Part shown: one piece after another, positions 1 to 13,400 of the stretch | Numbering within the stretch: the first letter of the stretch is position 1 | Layout: every line of letters begins with the position of its first letter | DNA from: Brachionus koreanus | Lineage: Eukaryota > Rotifera > Eurotatoria > Ploima > Brachionidae | Direction: 5' to 3' | NCBI GenBank assembly: GCA_016987375.1 | Contig: PJRA01000265.1 | Coordinates: 231,203-295,202, forward strand | DNA: 64,000 bases | Notes under the pieces: generated by a model | Seen by the model: only the letters and a program-made list of their open reading frames with translations | Databases searched by the model: none | What the model was told of the DNA's origin: nothing | Position numbers and translations under genes: made by a program

Positions 1-2568
1 AAAGTTATTTAGTTTCAACAGATCAGCAGAATTTTTCCAAGGCTGCATTGAAAAATCTCCTTTAGAAAGACATTTAAAAGCCTTTACACTCGAAGAGAAA
101 AATGAAATTGAAAAAAAATTTAAAATTCAAAAATTTAGCATATATAAAAATATAAATTCGTTGGAAACATGTGTAAATATGTGTCTGACAATCAATCAGT
201 ATTCATACTGTGCTTATAGTCAAAAGCTTTTAGAATGTGTTTGTCTAAAAAATTTAACTTTTGAGTTCCGCTCTCAAATAAATTTGCCATGTACTAACAT
301 TGGAGATTTTTTTTCAGTTTATCGCACAGGTCTTATTGGTAATGTTGAATTAAAAAATACTAATTTATTATTTAACTTGAATTTATTTAAACATTTAAGA
401 GACCAAAAGGGATAATTTTTTTTATAATAAACAGTCAATTCAAAGCATTATGTCTGAATTTAGGAAATTAAAAGAGGAAAAAAATCTTCCACGAATTGTT
501 TTCATTCTAACATTAAATGGACGCTCATTAAGACAAGTGTTCAGACTAATCAAAACCATATATGATGATATTCACTTTTATTATTTTCATATTGATAAAG
601 TAGAAATTAGTTAAATTATTTAGCTTATTGTTAATAATTTTTTTGTTTTTTAGCGTATGACATATTTAAGAACAAAAATTGAGAAATTTTTGAATGAAAA
701 AAGGAAAAAAAATTTTCATATTTCAAAATGGTCTTTTCCGACAATCTGGGGTGGTTCAAATCTTCTTCAAATGCACTTAAAGGTTATGGAAGAGCTAATC
801 GAGATGAAGGATAAAAATTTATGGCCTTGGGATTTTGTTTTGAATTTAAGCGAGTCGGACTTTCCGGTTAAAAGTGTCCAGGAATTGACATTGTTTTTAA
901 ATCAAAATAGGAACACAAATTTTTTGAAATTTTTTAAAACTCACTATGAAAAGTACTAAAAAATTTTTATTAAATTGAAATTTAAAGGTTTTTTTTTTAT
1001 TCTTTTTTGAATTTAATTAGATTTTCAATGAATCAAGCTTATGAGACTGCATTTTTACAATGTGAAAATCGAATGTGGCGATTGGGAGACAAAACAATTC
1101 CAATCGGAATTCAATTTTCTGGCGGATCAGACTGGTTTTGTCTAAATTCAAAATTTGTAGACTATATAATAAAGTCAAAAGAGAAATTCATAGATAATTT
1201 AAAAAATTTTTTTGAATATTCACTTCTTCCTTCTGAGGTATGAATTTTATTATTTATTTATTAATTAATTTTAAAAAAATTCCAAGTCATTTTTTCATAC
1301 TGTATTAATTAATTCTCCATTTTGTGAACAAAACTATGTCAACTTTAATCTTCGATTTGTAAATTGGCAACGAAAACTAGGTTGTAATTGTCAGCATAAA
1401 AAAGTTGTTGACTGGTGTGGCTGTTCACCAAATTTTTTATCATTTAAAAGCTCCATTCAAGCTATTAAAGTAAGAAAAGAATTAAAATTTTGAAAAGAAA
1501 TTTTTAAAATCTGTGCGAAAGGATTTGAATAGCGTTCCAATTTTTTTTGCGAGAAAATTTGATCCTTTACGCAACAACTTGATGATCAATTATGTTGATC
1601 AATCCATTTATGGTTTTTATTCAGCTGACTTCAAATCTCTGACATCATTTTGGCAAAATGTTTTTGATTCAAGTGAACAAAATGAAAATAAATTTCAAAT
1701 TTTATTTGAATTGATGTCGAAAATTTCCTGGAACAAGCTTGAAAATTTGATTAATGTTGCCAAACTAGATGCCAATTTTGTTGGAAAAGAATATTTCTTG
1801 AGAAAAGTTGAAGCATTTTTTGAGGCAGATTCATTTAAAGGATATGTGTTGAATTTTAAAACAAATAATAACTTTGAATTTGAAGCATTTTTTAGATTAA
1901 ATAGTTTCAAAAATTTAATTAAAATATTTAAATTAAACGAGAGTAAAAATCAGACTTTGATTATAATGCGAGAAAATTTTCTTCAATCATTAATAAAAAT
2001 TCAAATTTCAACTGATTTTGAACAAAAAGAGAGGCAATTCTCAAACTATGCAAACGTCATGGATGTAAACAGTAATCCAATTTTGGCAATTGAATTAGAT
2101 CCGATTCAAGTACCTTTGGAATTTAGCGTCAAATGGATTAATCCATTAGGTAGTTTGGTTAAAGAAAAATACATAAAAATGAATTCAAGTGAAAAAAATC
2201 AATTGTTAGTTCATAGTTTAGAGCAATCTGAAAATTTAACAATTAAAAAATCACCAGGTGAATGGAAGCTAGATATATGCATGCATGACGTTGCACATGA
2301 ATTTTTGGTACTTTCAAAAAAATTTTTAATTTTACCAAAAATGGTAGAGGTTTTCTCAATTTGGTCGTCTATAATTGAAAATTTTTGGCAATTCGACTCA
2401 CTTTGTGCTAATCAAATCGAATTGGGGTTAAATTTCAATCATTCATTTTTAGTAAAACACATTTTTAATGATTGTAAAGAATGTTCGCATTGGAGTTCGT
2501 ACTATCCAGATCCTAAATCAGATTTAAACTCAAATTTAAATATTAATTTTTCATATAGAATTGTTTAA
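1..2568 (+). CDS. XYLT: protein O-xylosyltransferase (5' end outside window)
   Basis: Type II Golgi enzyme that transfers xylose from UDP-xylose to serine of proteoglycan core proteins, starting glycosaminoglycan chains. The reading frame is open from base 2. Exons read in order: about 2-355, with a Cys-rich WSC-like stretch (ETCVNMCL, then YSYCAYS, then ECVC); about 434-600 ([22 protein letters not shown]); about 655-955 ([25 protein letters not shown]); about 1018-1240 ([19 protein letters not shown]); about 1290-1470 ([25 protein letters not shown]); and a last exon from about 1513 to the stop at 2568 (FFARKFDPL, then the xylosyltransferase C-terminal domain). These match the GT14 xylosyltransferase core and its tail in order. 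Introns are 50-80 bases. The junction after the WSC-like exon is not resolved. The N-terminal membrane anchor lies left of the window. An AATAAA-like signal follows near 2606. Confidence 0.92.
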
Positions 2569-2950
2569 ATATTTTTTAAAATTAAAATTAAATTTATTTT
2601 TTTTTAATAAAATTTAAATTAACTTAATTTTGGTTTTAAATGAAATCGAAAGTTGGTCAAAATAGGCTTATGAAAAATAATCAATTTCAATATTTGAATT
2701 TTTTCAATATTTTTAATGCTAACCATTTTTAGTAATTAATTTCAAAATTAAATTTAAAAGTAAATGAATATTATTTTAAGTAAATATGATTTATTTTATT
2801 TTTGGAGCTTTATTCTTCTGATAGACTGAATATTTAATTAAAATAATTTCAACTGTAAATGAAAGGTTTAGAAATAAAATTGAAAAAAAAATTAAATTTT
2901 AAAATTTATTTTTGATTAATTAATTTAAAACTAGTAAAATTATAATATAT
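2569..2950. other. intergenic, convergent 3' ends
   Basis: AT-rich stretch between the stops of the xylosyltransferase gene (+) and ATP23 (-). It has AATAAA-type polyadenylation motifs but no open frame or repeat that I recognise. Confidence 0.6.
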
Positions 2951-4331
2951 CTATTCAAAGCCGAAACGTTTTCTGTCCCTGTAAGCACGTATGGAATCAT
3001 TTTCTGTGGGAACTCGTCTGCCAAAAGGCTCCATATCATTGTAGCATTTATCAAATACTTGGTCAACTACTCTAAAAGCTTCAATTTCTGAAATATTTCT
3101 AACCATTTGCAAAGAGAGAGCTGCTTTTCTTCGAACACATTCTTTTTGAGCATCTTTAAAATGAAACAATGCTGAATCGTTACTAATTGCGTCCATAATT
3201 GAACATGACGTCAAATTAGCTGCTCTTATCTTTTCATAAAAAAATTAAAGGTATTAAAAAAATTTTCAAAAGATTACCTCGGTACATGCTACATGATAAT
3301 TGTTTTCAACATCAATAAAGGCACGACAATAATCAAAAGCATGTACCAATTCGTGTGACAATATCTCTGCACAATCTGTATATTTATTAACTCGATTGTG
3401 ACACAATATTATCTTTTTTAAAAATAAAAAATAAATTAGAACCTGTGTACAAGCCAAATGTCTCAAGTCAAACATGTTATATTCAGCACGACAATAGTCA
3501 TATGACTGAAGTAAAGACTGCATAAGTTCAGATGCAACTTGGTCTTTACTGTGATTTTCTAATGAGTTATAACATAATATTGACTTCAATTTTTTTTTAC
3601 ATTAATCATTTTGAACTTGAAGAAAACAATTTTACTTGGTTGGTTGAAGGATCAAAACCTCCTTTTACTGCTTTGTCACAGTATTCACATGAAAAATGTC
3701 TTAGGATGTTTGCTTCACTAAAAATTTAAAATTATTATTTAGATTCGGCATTTTCACCGTTTTAAAAATTTTATTTATATAAAATTATTGGAAACTCAAA
3801 AGTAAAATGGAAGACAAAATAAGAATTTAATTTTTAATGGGCATTAAATTAATGAAATAAAATATTTTCTAATTTAAAATAAACCTTCATCATGAATTTA
3901 AATATTTAAAATTATTTTTTAAAAAAAAAATTAAATAAATTTTCTAATTGAAAGAATAAAAAAAAGATAAATAAAATTTGAAAAATTACCATCCTATGCT
4001 TTTCATTGCACTAAGAAGCAACTTTACTCCAGGATCTAGACATGGTTTCAAAATCAAACTTATGAACTATTTGTAAAAAATTTTAAATATTACGATTTTC
4101 AATGCATTTTTCTACATTTTGTTCACATAAATTTTTGTTTAAAATTTCTCGTGAATTACCATAAAACAAAAATTTTTCATACCATTTAGGCTTAATTACA
4201 TTTCCGAACCTTTGTGGAAAAAAAAAATACCCATAATCTTCAAATTTATTTGGTTTAAAATCCTTGGCCGAGTTTAAATACAAGTTATTCGCTATTTTAT
4301 CACTATTAGATTTTTTATCTTTTTCACTCAT
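2951..4331 (-). CDS. ATP23: ATP23-type mitochondrial metalloprotease, with duplicated catalytic exon
   Basis: Homologue of ATP23 (XRCC6BP1/KUB3), an intermembrane-space zinc metalloprotease that matures F1Fo-ATP synthase subunit 6 in yeast; the human protein was also described as a Ku70-binding protein. Exons on the minus strand: 4331-4116, 4066-3990, 3717-3636, then two alternative versions of one exon (A 3583-3443, B 3412-3278), and 3229-2951. Family landmarks in order: PGVKLLLSAMKSIGC, RHFSCEYCDKAVKGGFDPST, the active-site exon, IRAANLTSC, and MEPFGRRVP near the end. Exon B carries HELVHAFDYCR with HExxH. Exon A carries QSLLQSYDYCR in the same place, so both His and the catalytic Glu are gone. 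Both exons are phase 0-0 and 30 nt apart. Using one of them gives about 262-264 residues, close to the usual family length; using both gives 309. The start codon lies 1 nt after a TTTTAATATAG acceptor-like site. Confidence 0.93.
3413..3442 (-). other. 30-nt spacer between ATP23 alternative exons
   Basis: The interval between exon A and exon B starts GTTCTAAT and ends AAAAAAG, so it has GT and AG ends, but it is only 30 nt. It is in frame without a stop, so it could also be read through as ten extra residues. Such a length is below most animal intron minima. That would block A-to-B splicing and enforce use of one exon or the other. Confidence 0.6.
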
Positions 4332-4480
4332 TCTATATTAAAATTAATTGGGAAATAAAAAATATTAATGAATTAAAAGGCGACTACTCCTCAAAGCCAT
4401 ATAAAAAAAATTGAAAAATTAAATAAAAAATTTATTCGATTAATCAAAAAAAATTAAATTTTTACAAAAAAAAAGAGTAT
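4332..4480 (-). promoter_or_regulatory. PRKDC-ATP23 intercistronic region, possible operon junction
   Basis: 149 bp separate the PRKDC stop from the ATP23 ATG on the same strand. It holds an AATAAA (minus strand, 4436-4431) about 45 nt after the PRKDC stop, then T-rich DNA ending in TTTTAATATAG one base before the ATG. A polyadenylation signal followed by a 3' splice-site-like sequence with no 5' partner in the interval is the layout of trans-spliced operons. No spliced leader is visible in the DNA, so this is inference. Confidence 0.45.
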
Positions 4481-7400
4481 TTAGCAAAATGGTTGCCAAC
4501 CGACCCAAGTTCGGCCCAAAATATTGGCATCAGTTGACTGATCAATTATGCATTTTATTTGTTCCTCTACACTAAGACGATATTTTTCACCTTTTGATAA
4601 CAACAATTTGCTTCTTTCCAAAATTGGGGTTCCATTTTTATCCAAAATTTTACTACCCAAAAGAACATCCACAAAATACGGTAAATACTTGGAGTCTTTA
4701 TGTATGCCGCTGCACAAATCATTCCTCATAATGACACTTGGATGTATTCCGAAAAGTTTTTGCTTAACACTATTGACTCTATCCTTAGCATACTGAAGTC
4801 CTAAAGTTATTTCCATGTCTTCGTTAAGATTTTTTTTGGCTATTTTAACAGCATTGCCTATCCAGTCAATAGATGGCTCTTTTATAAAAACATCCAATAT
4901 GCACAGCAAAAGATCATTGTTTTCCCTTAACGCTTCTAAACAATGAACCATGCTTGATTGAAATAGGCCGCGTTGTTCCAATGGTGCAATTAGTTTTAGA
5001 ATTTGCCTGGTCAACCTAATGGGAACAAGCTCTGGAACAGGTATGTTCATTGAAGCATGACCAAATGCGATGCCAAAATCAATGCCAATTGCTCGACCAT
5101 TTTTCAAATCAATCATCCAATTGCTTAAATGTCGATCTCCAATGCCGAGAATGTAATGGCAAGTGCTAGCTACTGCATAGCTTTTGATAAACTCGTTACG
5201 GAGAACAAAGTAAGCTTCAGAATCGGATGATAAAGTGCGCAAGAATTGTCTAAATAAGTCCCATGGAATTGAATTTTGAATTTTGTTGAATTCATGACAA
5301 ATTATGTCACGGTTATATTTGGCAAATACCATGCCATATATTTCACCATGAGTCTTTTTCGAACCGTCGTGATTAATTCCGTAAATAAAGTCTGCATATT
5401 TATTTTGTGCATCTTTTACTGCATCATTTTCCAAAATCACTTTTAAAGGCTTTGTTTCTGGTATCCATTCAATTAAGGCTAATTTACTTGTCATTGGAAT
5501 AACTTGATACGTTTTGATAGATAAATTTCGCTTGTAGCATTTTGAGTCTGATTTAAGCAGGTTATTAATGATATCTAGTAAAATTTCGACTCGTTGATCT
5601 TGACGCTGATCTTCTCCACATTTGACTAAAAACTTATATTCTCTTTGGTCATCACCTCGAATTGTTATGCATTTAGGACGACGCAAAGAACTCATTTCTA
5701 AAATCTAGTAACAATTGAATTAATTTAATTATTTTTCTATGATTAAAATATACTCGTTCATCAAAGCTTTCTATTTTGATATGGTATTCAGGTAGTGGTT
5801 TTTCATGTCCATTATATTGACCTTAAAATTTAAATTAATTTAGATAAGAGAAAATAGATAAAAATTAATTTTATTTGTAAAATTATTGTGAATTTTGGAA
5901 TAAATGAACAAAAAATATTTAAAATTAAAAAAACAATTCCTTGTAAAATGTTTATTTCACACAGTATTGTATAAAAAAATTTTATAAATTTTTTTCTCAT
6001 TTTTTCCGATTTAATTTTTAAATCAAAAAAATAAATTTTTAATCTTTTGCCCTAAAAATTGAGGCAAATAAAGAAACTGGTAGAAACTAGAGTCGTTCCT
6101 GGGTATAACGAGCAAAATAGGCGAGAATTTTTGAGATCGTTATATCGAAATCCCCTTAAAAAGGATGAGTATTTTTTTAATTAAAATTTTTATTGAAAAA
6201 GTTGAAAAAAAAATAAAACTAAAATTATCTTACGTAAAAGTTATTTAAAATTCATTTTTTAACCTTTATTTTCAATCAATCAAGACAGAAAACATTTTTA
6301 TTCAATTTTTATTAAAAATTTTCAACATAAACTAAAACTGAATATAAAAGTTAAATTAAATAATTTTTTATTTCCACTATATTGAAATTAGTTTTTTAAA
6401 ATTTGTTCAAAGCATACACTTGCATGCTTATAAGGATAAAGTATAAGTAATTTAATTCATTCATTTAAATTATAAATTTAAGAAAAAAAAAGGATAGTGT
6501 TCTTAAAAATTTTAATTTTTACCTGGTATTTCGATGTCCTTAGTAATGTTTCTTTTAAAACTCTTGAGCCACATTGAAAAGTCGCCTAAGTTGCCATTCA
6601 TAGGATTTCTTTGGCAAAACTCGATTACCTGAATTGAAATATTTTGCAACTTATTTTTAATTTCTAATTCACTTAATTGTGGCAACAACTTAAAATGTTC
6701 ACCAAATTGTTTTGAAAATAAGGGCTTTATAAAATTAGAAAATTCAATCCATAGTCTACCACAAAAGTCCATTTTGGTTTCTAAATCGATCAGAGCATTA
6801 TTTAAATCCTTGAATAATTTAAAGACAATGTCATTTTTTTTCAAGTTGCCATTAATTTCTGAAATTAAATCATTAAAAAGAAGCTTTGGTGTGTTCAAAT
6901 GCTCCAAAGCAACAATTAATTGTTCAACTAAAGGCAATTGAGTTCTCAAATGATGGTTTATTTTTTGTACAAATTCATTTTGTTCATTAGATTCGAAGTT
7001 GAATTTAAAATTTTCAGTACTCATTTTAAAGGGATAAACCAGGGCCTGCGGATACTCTATCGATATTTTTTCAATAATTCTCTGTATAGCTCTGGCTTGA
7101 GGTTTATCTAACAACGCAGTCATTTGACTTAACCAATTCAAAAACATCCAGCTAGGAATATCTTCGCTACATGATATAAATTTTTCCAAACATTGGTCTG
7201 GATACATTTCAATTATTTGAAGAAGGCGAGGAAACCTAGTCCTTGCTTCAAGGGAATTTAACCGGATTGATTTCAAGAGATTTTCGGTTACAATAACTGG
7301 AAATTCAGATTTTATCATTTGACAACTTTCTTTCAAGTTATCAAAACTATTTTTATCTATAAATATAAAATAAATAAAACATTCCTTAGTTCTATTAATT

Positions 7401-10400
7401 AATTTACCATTTTCAGCTATTCTCAAGAAATAATCACAGTACGTTGCCAGTTCTAAACTACCTTTAATGGTATCGTCAATTTTCAATAAATTGTCAACTC
7501 CATTTTTCATTAATTTCGATATTGTCTAAAAAATATCAAATGAGTTAAAATTTTTCTAAGAAAGATTATTCATGACATGAATTTAAGATTTTTAAGTCAA
7601 AGATTTAATGCTTTAAAAGCCATATAAAAGAATTTTGGGACTTAATAATTTAAATGATCCAGTTGATCAGTAATTAATGGTATCAATCAGTATTTAATTG
7701 ACAAGATCAGTATTTTAGTTAATTTGTCGGAAATATACTGGTATTTTTTAGTATTTTTATGAAAATAATAATTAAAGATAGAAAAAAAAGAAGACTGTTC
7801 GTATTTATAATGTCAAAAATAGAATTTATAAATCATTGATTTATAAATCAATTTTTCGATATCATCTGGATTTGGTCTATATAAGTGAAAATAAGCTAAA
7901 TGAACTAGACATAAGACAAAATTTATTAATTAAAAGAGCTATAGGAATCAAGAAATTTTCCAGAATCAGACCTTTGTTAGAAACCTTAAAGTTGGAGAAG
8001 ATTGAACAACTATACACAAAACACAAGATATTCTTTTTAAAGCAAGTAAAGAACAGCTCAGTGTGCTGGAATATCTTGACCTTCCTTCGCGGAAATTATG
8101 AAAAGTTTGATCAGAAAAATACCTCCTTTTGCAAACAACTAAATAATGTGGAGAAAAAGACTCATATTGATGTTTTGGATTATAGTTCGAAGACTTCTCT
8201 AGCAATAATTGATCATTTATTTATTGAGGAAAATCGTGGTCTAGTTGATTCAGTGAAATTTATTGTTTCCCAAATCAAATTAAATATGGAATTAAGACTA
8301 AACTACTATAATTTTTTTTATTTATTAAATGATCTGCTAAAGATAGATTTTTATATATAATTGTGTCTTATTTTAATATATCTTTCTACTAAATCTTTTC
8401 TCTTAGAATCTTTTCTCTATAAACTCATCTAGTTAAATTAATAATTGTAAAAAAGACTTTAATTTGGTTATAATTTTTGTTTTTTTTTTTTTTTTTTATT
8501 TTATATAATACTTCAGTTTGTCCATGGGACTTAAACTTTAAATAAATAAATTGAGACATTACCAGCATAGAAAAACCAATACTTTTCAATTTTCAAATAC
8601 AAAAAAAATATAATGGCATCAAGTATTCCAGAGTATGTTTCGAATGATGAAGTTGAGATGGAAGATGAAGCAGATTGTCCAACTTAATCAACAAGTGCAA
8701 AACGAAGCCGTAAGTTTATAATGGAAGAAAAGTACTCAAACAAAGAGGCAGCATTGACAAAAATAAACGAAGAAAAAACGTAGAGCTACCATTTTGAAAA
8801 TATACTCAAGATGGAAACAAGATTTATTATAGATGTAATAAAGCTAAATTGAGAGATTTTAAAATTTGGATTTTACTGAACAATATATATTGAATACTTA
8901 TCAAAATATTTAATACACTAATCAGTTAATAATCAAGCCCGTATAGCCGGTTTGTGTGATAGTCATGCAAGTAGAGGATCGAGAGTTCAAAACCCACTGA
9001 GGGTGGAAAAATCTTCAAATATCTCTGCAATACGGGGCGCATGTTTAAACCCCTTTCATCAAAAAATGGGGGACCAGTTTCGATTGGATTCTGTTGCTCA
9101 AAAAAAGGTACTTGAAAAGGAGATGTGCTCCTCCACATTATCCACTAGGATAGAATAGGGTCAAAAAAAAAAAATCAATTAATAATAATGAGAAAACTAT
9201 TAAAATTTTTAAATTTTCAAAAATCCTTGATTTATATTTAAATATGAGAAAAAAAAATTTAATTAAATTATAGTTTATGAAAAAATTGAAATATGATTCA
9301 AATATCAGAGTTAATGTAGATCTTGTGACGCATAAAAAAATCTTGGAGTATTCAAAGAATGGTCTATAGCGTATATTAGGATGTAAGCAAATAAGACACA
9401 TGCAATATTGGGCAAACAAAGACGTACATTTAGATACTTTACCGATGACTATCTAATACTATTGTTTTAAGTTTCTTAAGGATTTACAGAGAATAACAAT
9501 AAAGTAAGTTAAAGATTCCAGAGAGCACTATTTAAATTTAAGAGTGGTAATTGAGTGGAATAAGCTTCTTGATAAGTGATTGATTTTGGCTCAGTGAATA
9601 AATTTAAAATTTAGTACGATAAAATCAAAAGTCTTTTCAAAAAGACATTTGATAAGCATACAAAGTAGCCTAATGTTAATTACATATACCGTGTAGAGCT
9701 ACCATAGCTACCATTCTTCCTTGTAAGTTTCTTGCAGTAGCCAGAGTTGTTCAAAAGTCATAAATTCAAAGTGAAAAGACTTGACTTTTTTTAGAAAAAG
9801 TCTTTTGACTATGAAACGACTTTAAGATGTTTTTTTTTTACTTTTGCACAAGTCTGGCATTATCTAATAATTATTTTTATCATTATTATGATTGTATTAA
9901 AAAATTCTTAAAAAAATTTTTAATTTCATTGAACATTCAGTTTAAATAAAGAAAAATCAAGCAAACAAATAAAAATCAATCTTACCAATTGAAAATCATC
10001 GATGCTTTCATTTCTTGTATAATCAATCAATTGATTTCTATATTTATCTTCTTGAATAATTTTGTTAAACTCAGAATCAAAGTCACAATGGAGATCAATT
10101 AATGATTGCATTATAAATTTTGAAAATTTTGAATGCAAAACACACTGTTCTTGATATAGATAGTTTTTTTGATTATTTTTGAATTTTTCCGAATGAGAAT
10201 CATATTTTAAAATTTCTCTGAGAACCATTGATTCAAGAAACATTTGAAAACTGTCAACATTGCTAGTTTGTTTGCATCGATATAAATGTGTGTTCAAGTA
10301 ACAATGAACCCAAATTAGTTGTAAATCTGATAGATCTATATTTTTTACTTTCAAAATTGATCGAGTTTGTTGAAGTTTATTCAGAGCTAGCTTGGAATTT

Positions 10401-13400
10401 CCCTGACATTGAGCAGCTTGGGCAAATTTTATTTTCATTAAAAAATTTGTTTTTGTAATTTTTTTTTTTAATTTTTTTGAAAAATTCAATAAATCTTCGT
10501 CAAAGTTATTCACTGTACTATCGCCAATATAAGTTGTCGAAGTATCTGAATCTCTTAGACAAACTGAGTTAAGATACTTTTCTTCCATTATCTCAAAATA
10601 AACAAGACGGTTTGTGACAACATCATCCCAAGTACACGGTGGGTCTGTTAGCATATTTGGCATTGAATCACACCAAACATCTATCAAATTATCTATTTGT
10701 CTTGCCAAGTTCATTGTAAAAACTTGATTTGTGTTGACAAATTTTAAAAACTCATTCAATTCAACTATTGATTGAAGAGATTGAAGCTTGTTTATTTGAT
10801 TTTGCTTAATTGTTCTATTTGTGCTCGACCATTCCTTAAAAAATAATATTGTTTAGAAAATTTATCTAAAATTCAATTTAAATTTCTACAAAAAAATTTC
10901 TAAATAATGGAGTAGTTAAAATCAAAAAATGATGTACAGAAGCTTTTTTGATCTTGAAAAAAGATATATTTTTTTAGCATTTGTTCTGTCCTATTTTGCT
11001 AAGTTTTTACACTTGAATACTTAATTGCCTAAGAATTAAAGAAAATAATCAAAATCATATTTTTTGATGATAATACGAGGTCTTTTTCTTGAAAAATTTA
11101 TAAAAAATCACATGATAAAGCATAGATTTTGAATAGATGATTGTATCAATATAATTTTTATATATTTTTAATTCTTGTAAAATTTTTTGCCTGTATTAAT
11201 TTAATTCATGTAAAAAGACATTTTTGTAAAATTTATAGCACTTATTCAAAAAATTATTTACATATATATTAAAAATTTTAGTTGGAAATAACTATTTCTA
11301 AATATCTTCAACAAATAAATAATCAAAAAATTGGATATTTACAGTTAGATATTTTTGAATTGACAGATGAGCATAGTAGTTAGCTGCACTAATATCATTT
11401 TGATGAAGACTAATCATAGCCATTTCTTGACTAAAAGTTTGCTCCAAATATTTTTTACGATCGACATCTATTCCATTGATAAACTTGATTAAATCTTTGT
11501 GCTTTTTCTGCTCATTTTCATCCTCTTGAAGAACTAGTTTCAGCTTGGATCTAAACGCATATGGAAACACATTTTCAATTGAGTATGTGTCATCAAATAA
11601 CTGTTCTAAACTTGTATCGTTCATGGACCATTCACACATTGTTTTCCAATCTGTTAATTCATTACAACACTTGAGCAACGATTCAAACCACAAATCTGTT
11701 TCCGATTGACTAACTTTATCGACCCATTCACTTTCTAATGCATTTATATAAACTTTTCTTGCTGAATAGTAATCATTCACAGCTTCATAGTCAAAACCCT
11801 TTTCAGTGTATTCAGACACCAAATCTGATTTAACCAAAAATATGCCTTTTATGCTATCATAATCATTCATTGAACGATACAATTTGGCCAACTCAATCCA
11901 CAAAATTGTGGCTTCCGATCCTGAGTCTTTAGGATTAAATTTGGGTTTTTTTCCAATTGGTGCCTCTGTCTCATCCTCATAATTAATTATATATTCTTCT
12001 AAAAGAACAATGCCTAATGACTGTCTAAAGCTATTCAGACTGGCCAAAGTGACCAAAGTTGGCTCCAATTTTATCAATTGGGGATTTTTGATGCATATTT
12101 CTAGCATACAAGCAATAAAATTAGAATTGAAAGACTCAGAATTGGCCAACATTGCGTTTATATATTGACTCAGCTCTTTCAAGATTTTTTTACTATCTTG
12201 TTCGTCTTTAAGATAAGAAATTTCGGATAAAATAGAGACAAAAATTGACTCGAACAGTATCATTGCTAGTTGAGAGTCTTTTTGAGCCAAAGCCTGCATT
12301 GGAGCAATTAGTTCCGAGTGTTTGATTTGAATGTCAGGAAAATCTCCAATTCTGTAATTGCGATATTTTTCAACATGATTTTCTCGCTTGGCTTTAAGCT
12401 GTTTTCTTAAGTCTTCGTCTCTACTCTTTTTTTCTATCTGTTTTCTGGCAAAAAATTTATTTTGATTATCTGTTTTATCTTTAAGAAACCGACGCCTCAG
12501 TTTCAGCACCTCATTTTCATCAGAATCCTTCTTTTTCGACTCAGATTTAAACAAAAGACTTGATTTAGTATCTATTAGGGCTGTGTCGGTAAAAGTGTCT
12601 ACATTTGATTGAGTCAGCCAATCGTAAACCTTTTTTTAAAAAAGTATATTTATTTTTTCATTAACGATTAAAGTGTCATTTATTTTTTTTTCATAATTAA
12701 AAGTTAAAATTAAAAATAAATTTTTTTTAATCACCCTTTTTAGACTCAATTTTATAATCTTAAAAACTGAAAAAAGCCTAAAATTTTACCATTTTTTGAC
12801 CAAGGTCTTGGTAAAGATATCTCAAATAAGCAACTATTTTGTAGAAGAGATTATTCTCTATCAGAATTTATGCAATACTATTAGGATATGGATATTTGAA
12901 CATGAGTTATTACGGCTTGAAGACAAGATCCTTTTTATTTTGAATTTTTGAGGGGCTTTGGTCAATTTTTTTTAATGTGTTTTCAAAGTCTTAAGTATCT
13001 TGATTAATAATTTTAAGTCGTTTTTTTAAAATTCAGTTAATGTGGTAGTTTTTCTACGCGCGAACCTTATATATTGAATTTAATAAATAAAGTGTTGATT
13101 AACCTTGAAATTTGAATTGGTATTGGGATATGAAAATTTATTAAAAATTAACGTTATTAAGTTTATCAAAAAATGTTTTGAATTTTTCTAATTAATAATT
13201 TTAATTAATAAGTACATTTTTATAGTGTACTTGTACAAGTATTTTTTAGATCCTATGCTTTATTTAACTCAATTGTCAGCTAATTTTACAAAAGTTTTTT
13301 TGATAAATGATTGAACAAAATAGCATGGTTAGATGGGATATCCTAAGCGACATATTGAAGTTTAGGATCAAAATTATTTTTGAAGAAATTTGCAGACAAA

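Noticed and set aside
6085..6165. pogo/Tigger-like terminal sequence
   Set aside because: No second terminal repeat, target duplication or transposase could be paired with it; noted only as part of the intron.
8926..9158. Overlapping open frames on both strands around 8.9-9.2 kb, and a similar one at 28455-28667
   Set aside because: They lie inside the two SINE copies and share SINE sequence, so they are not protein genes.
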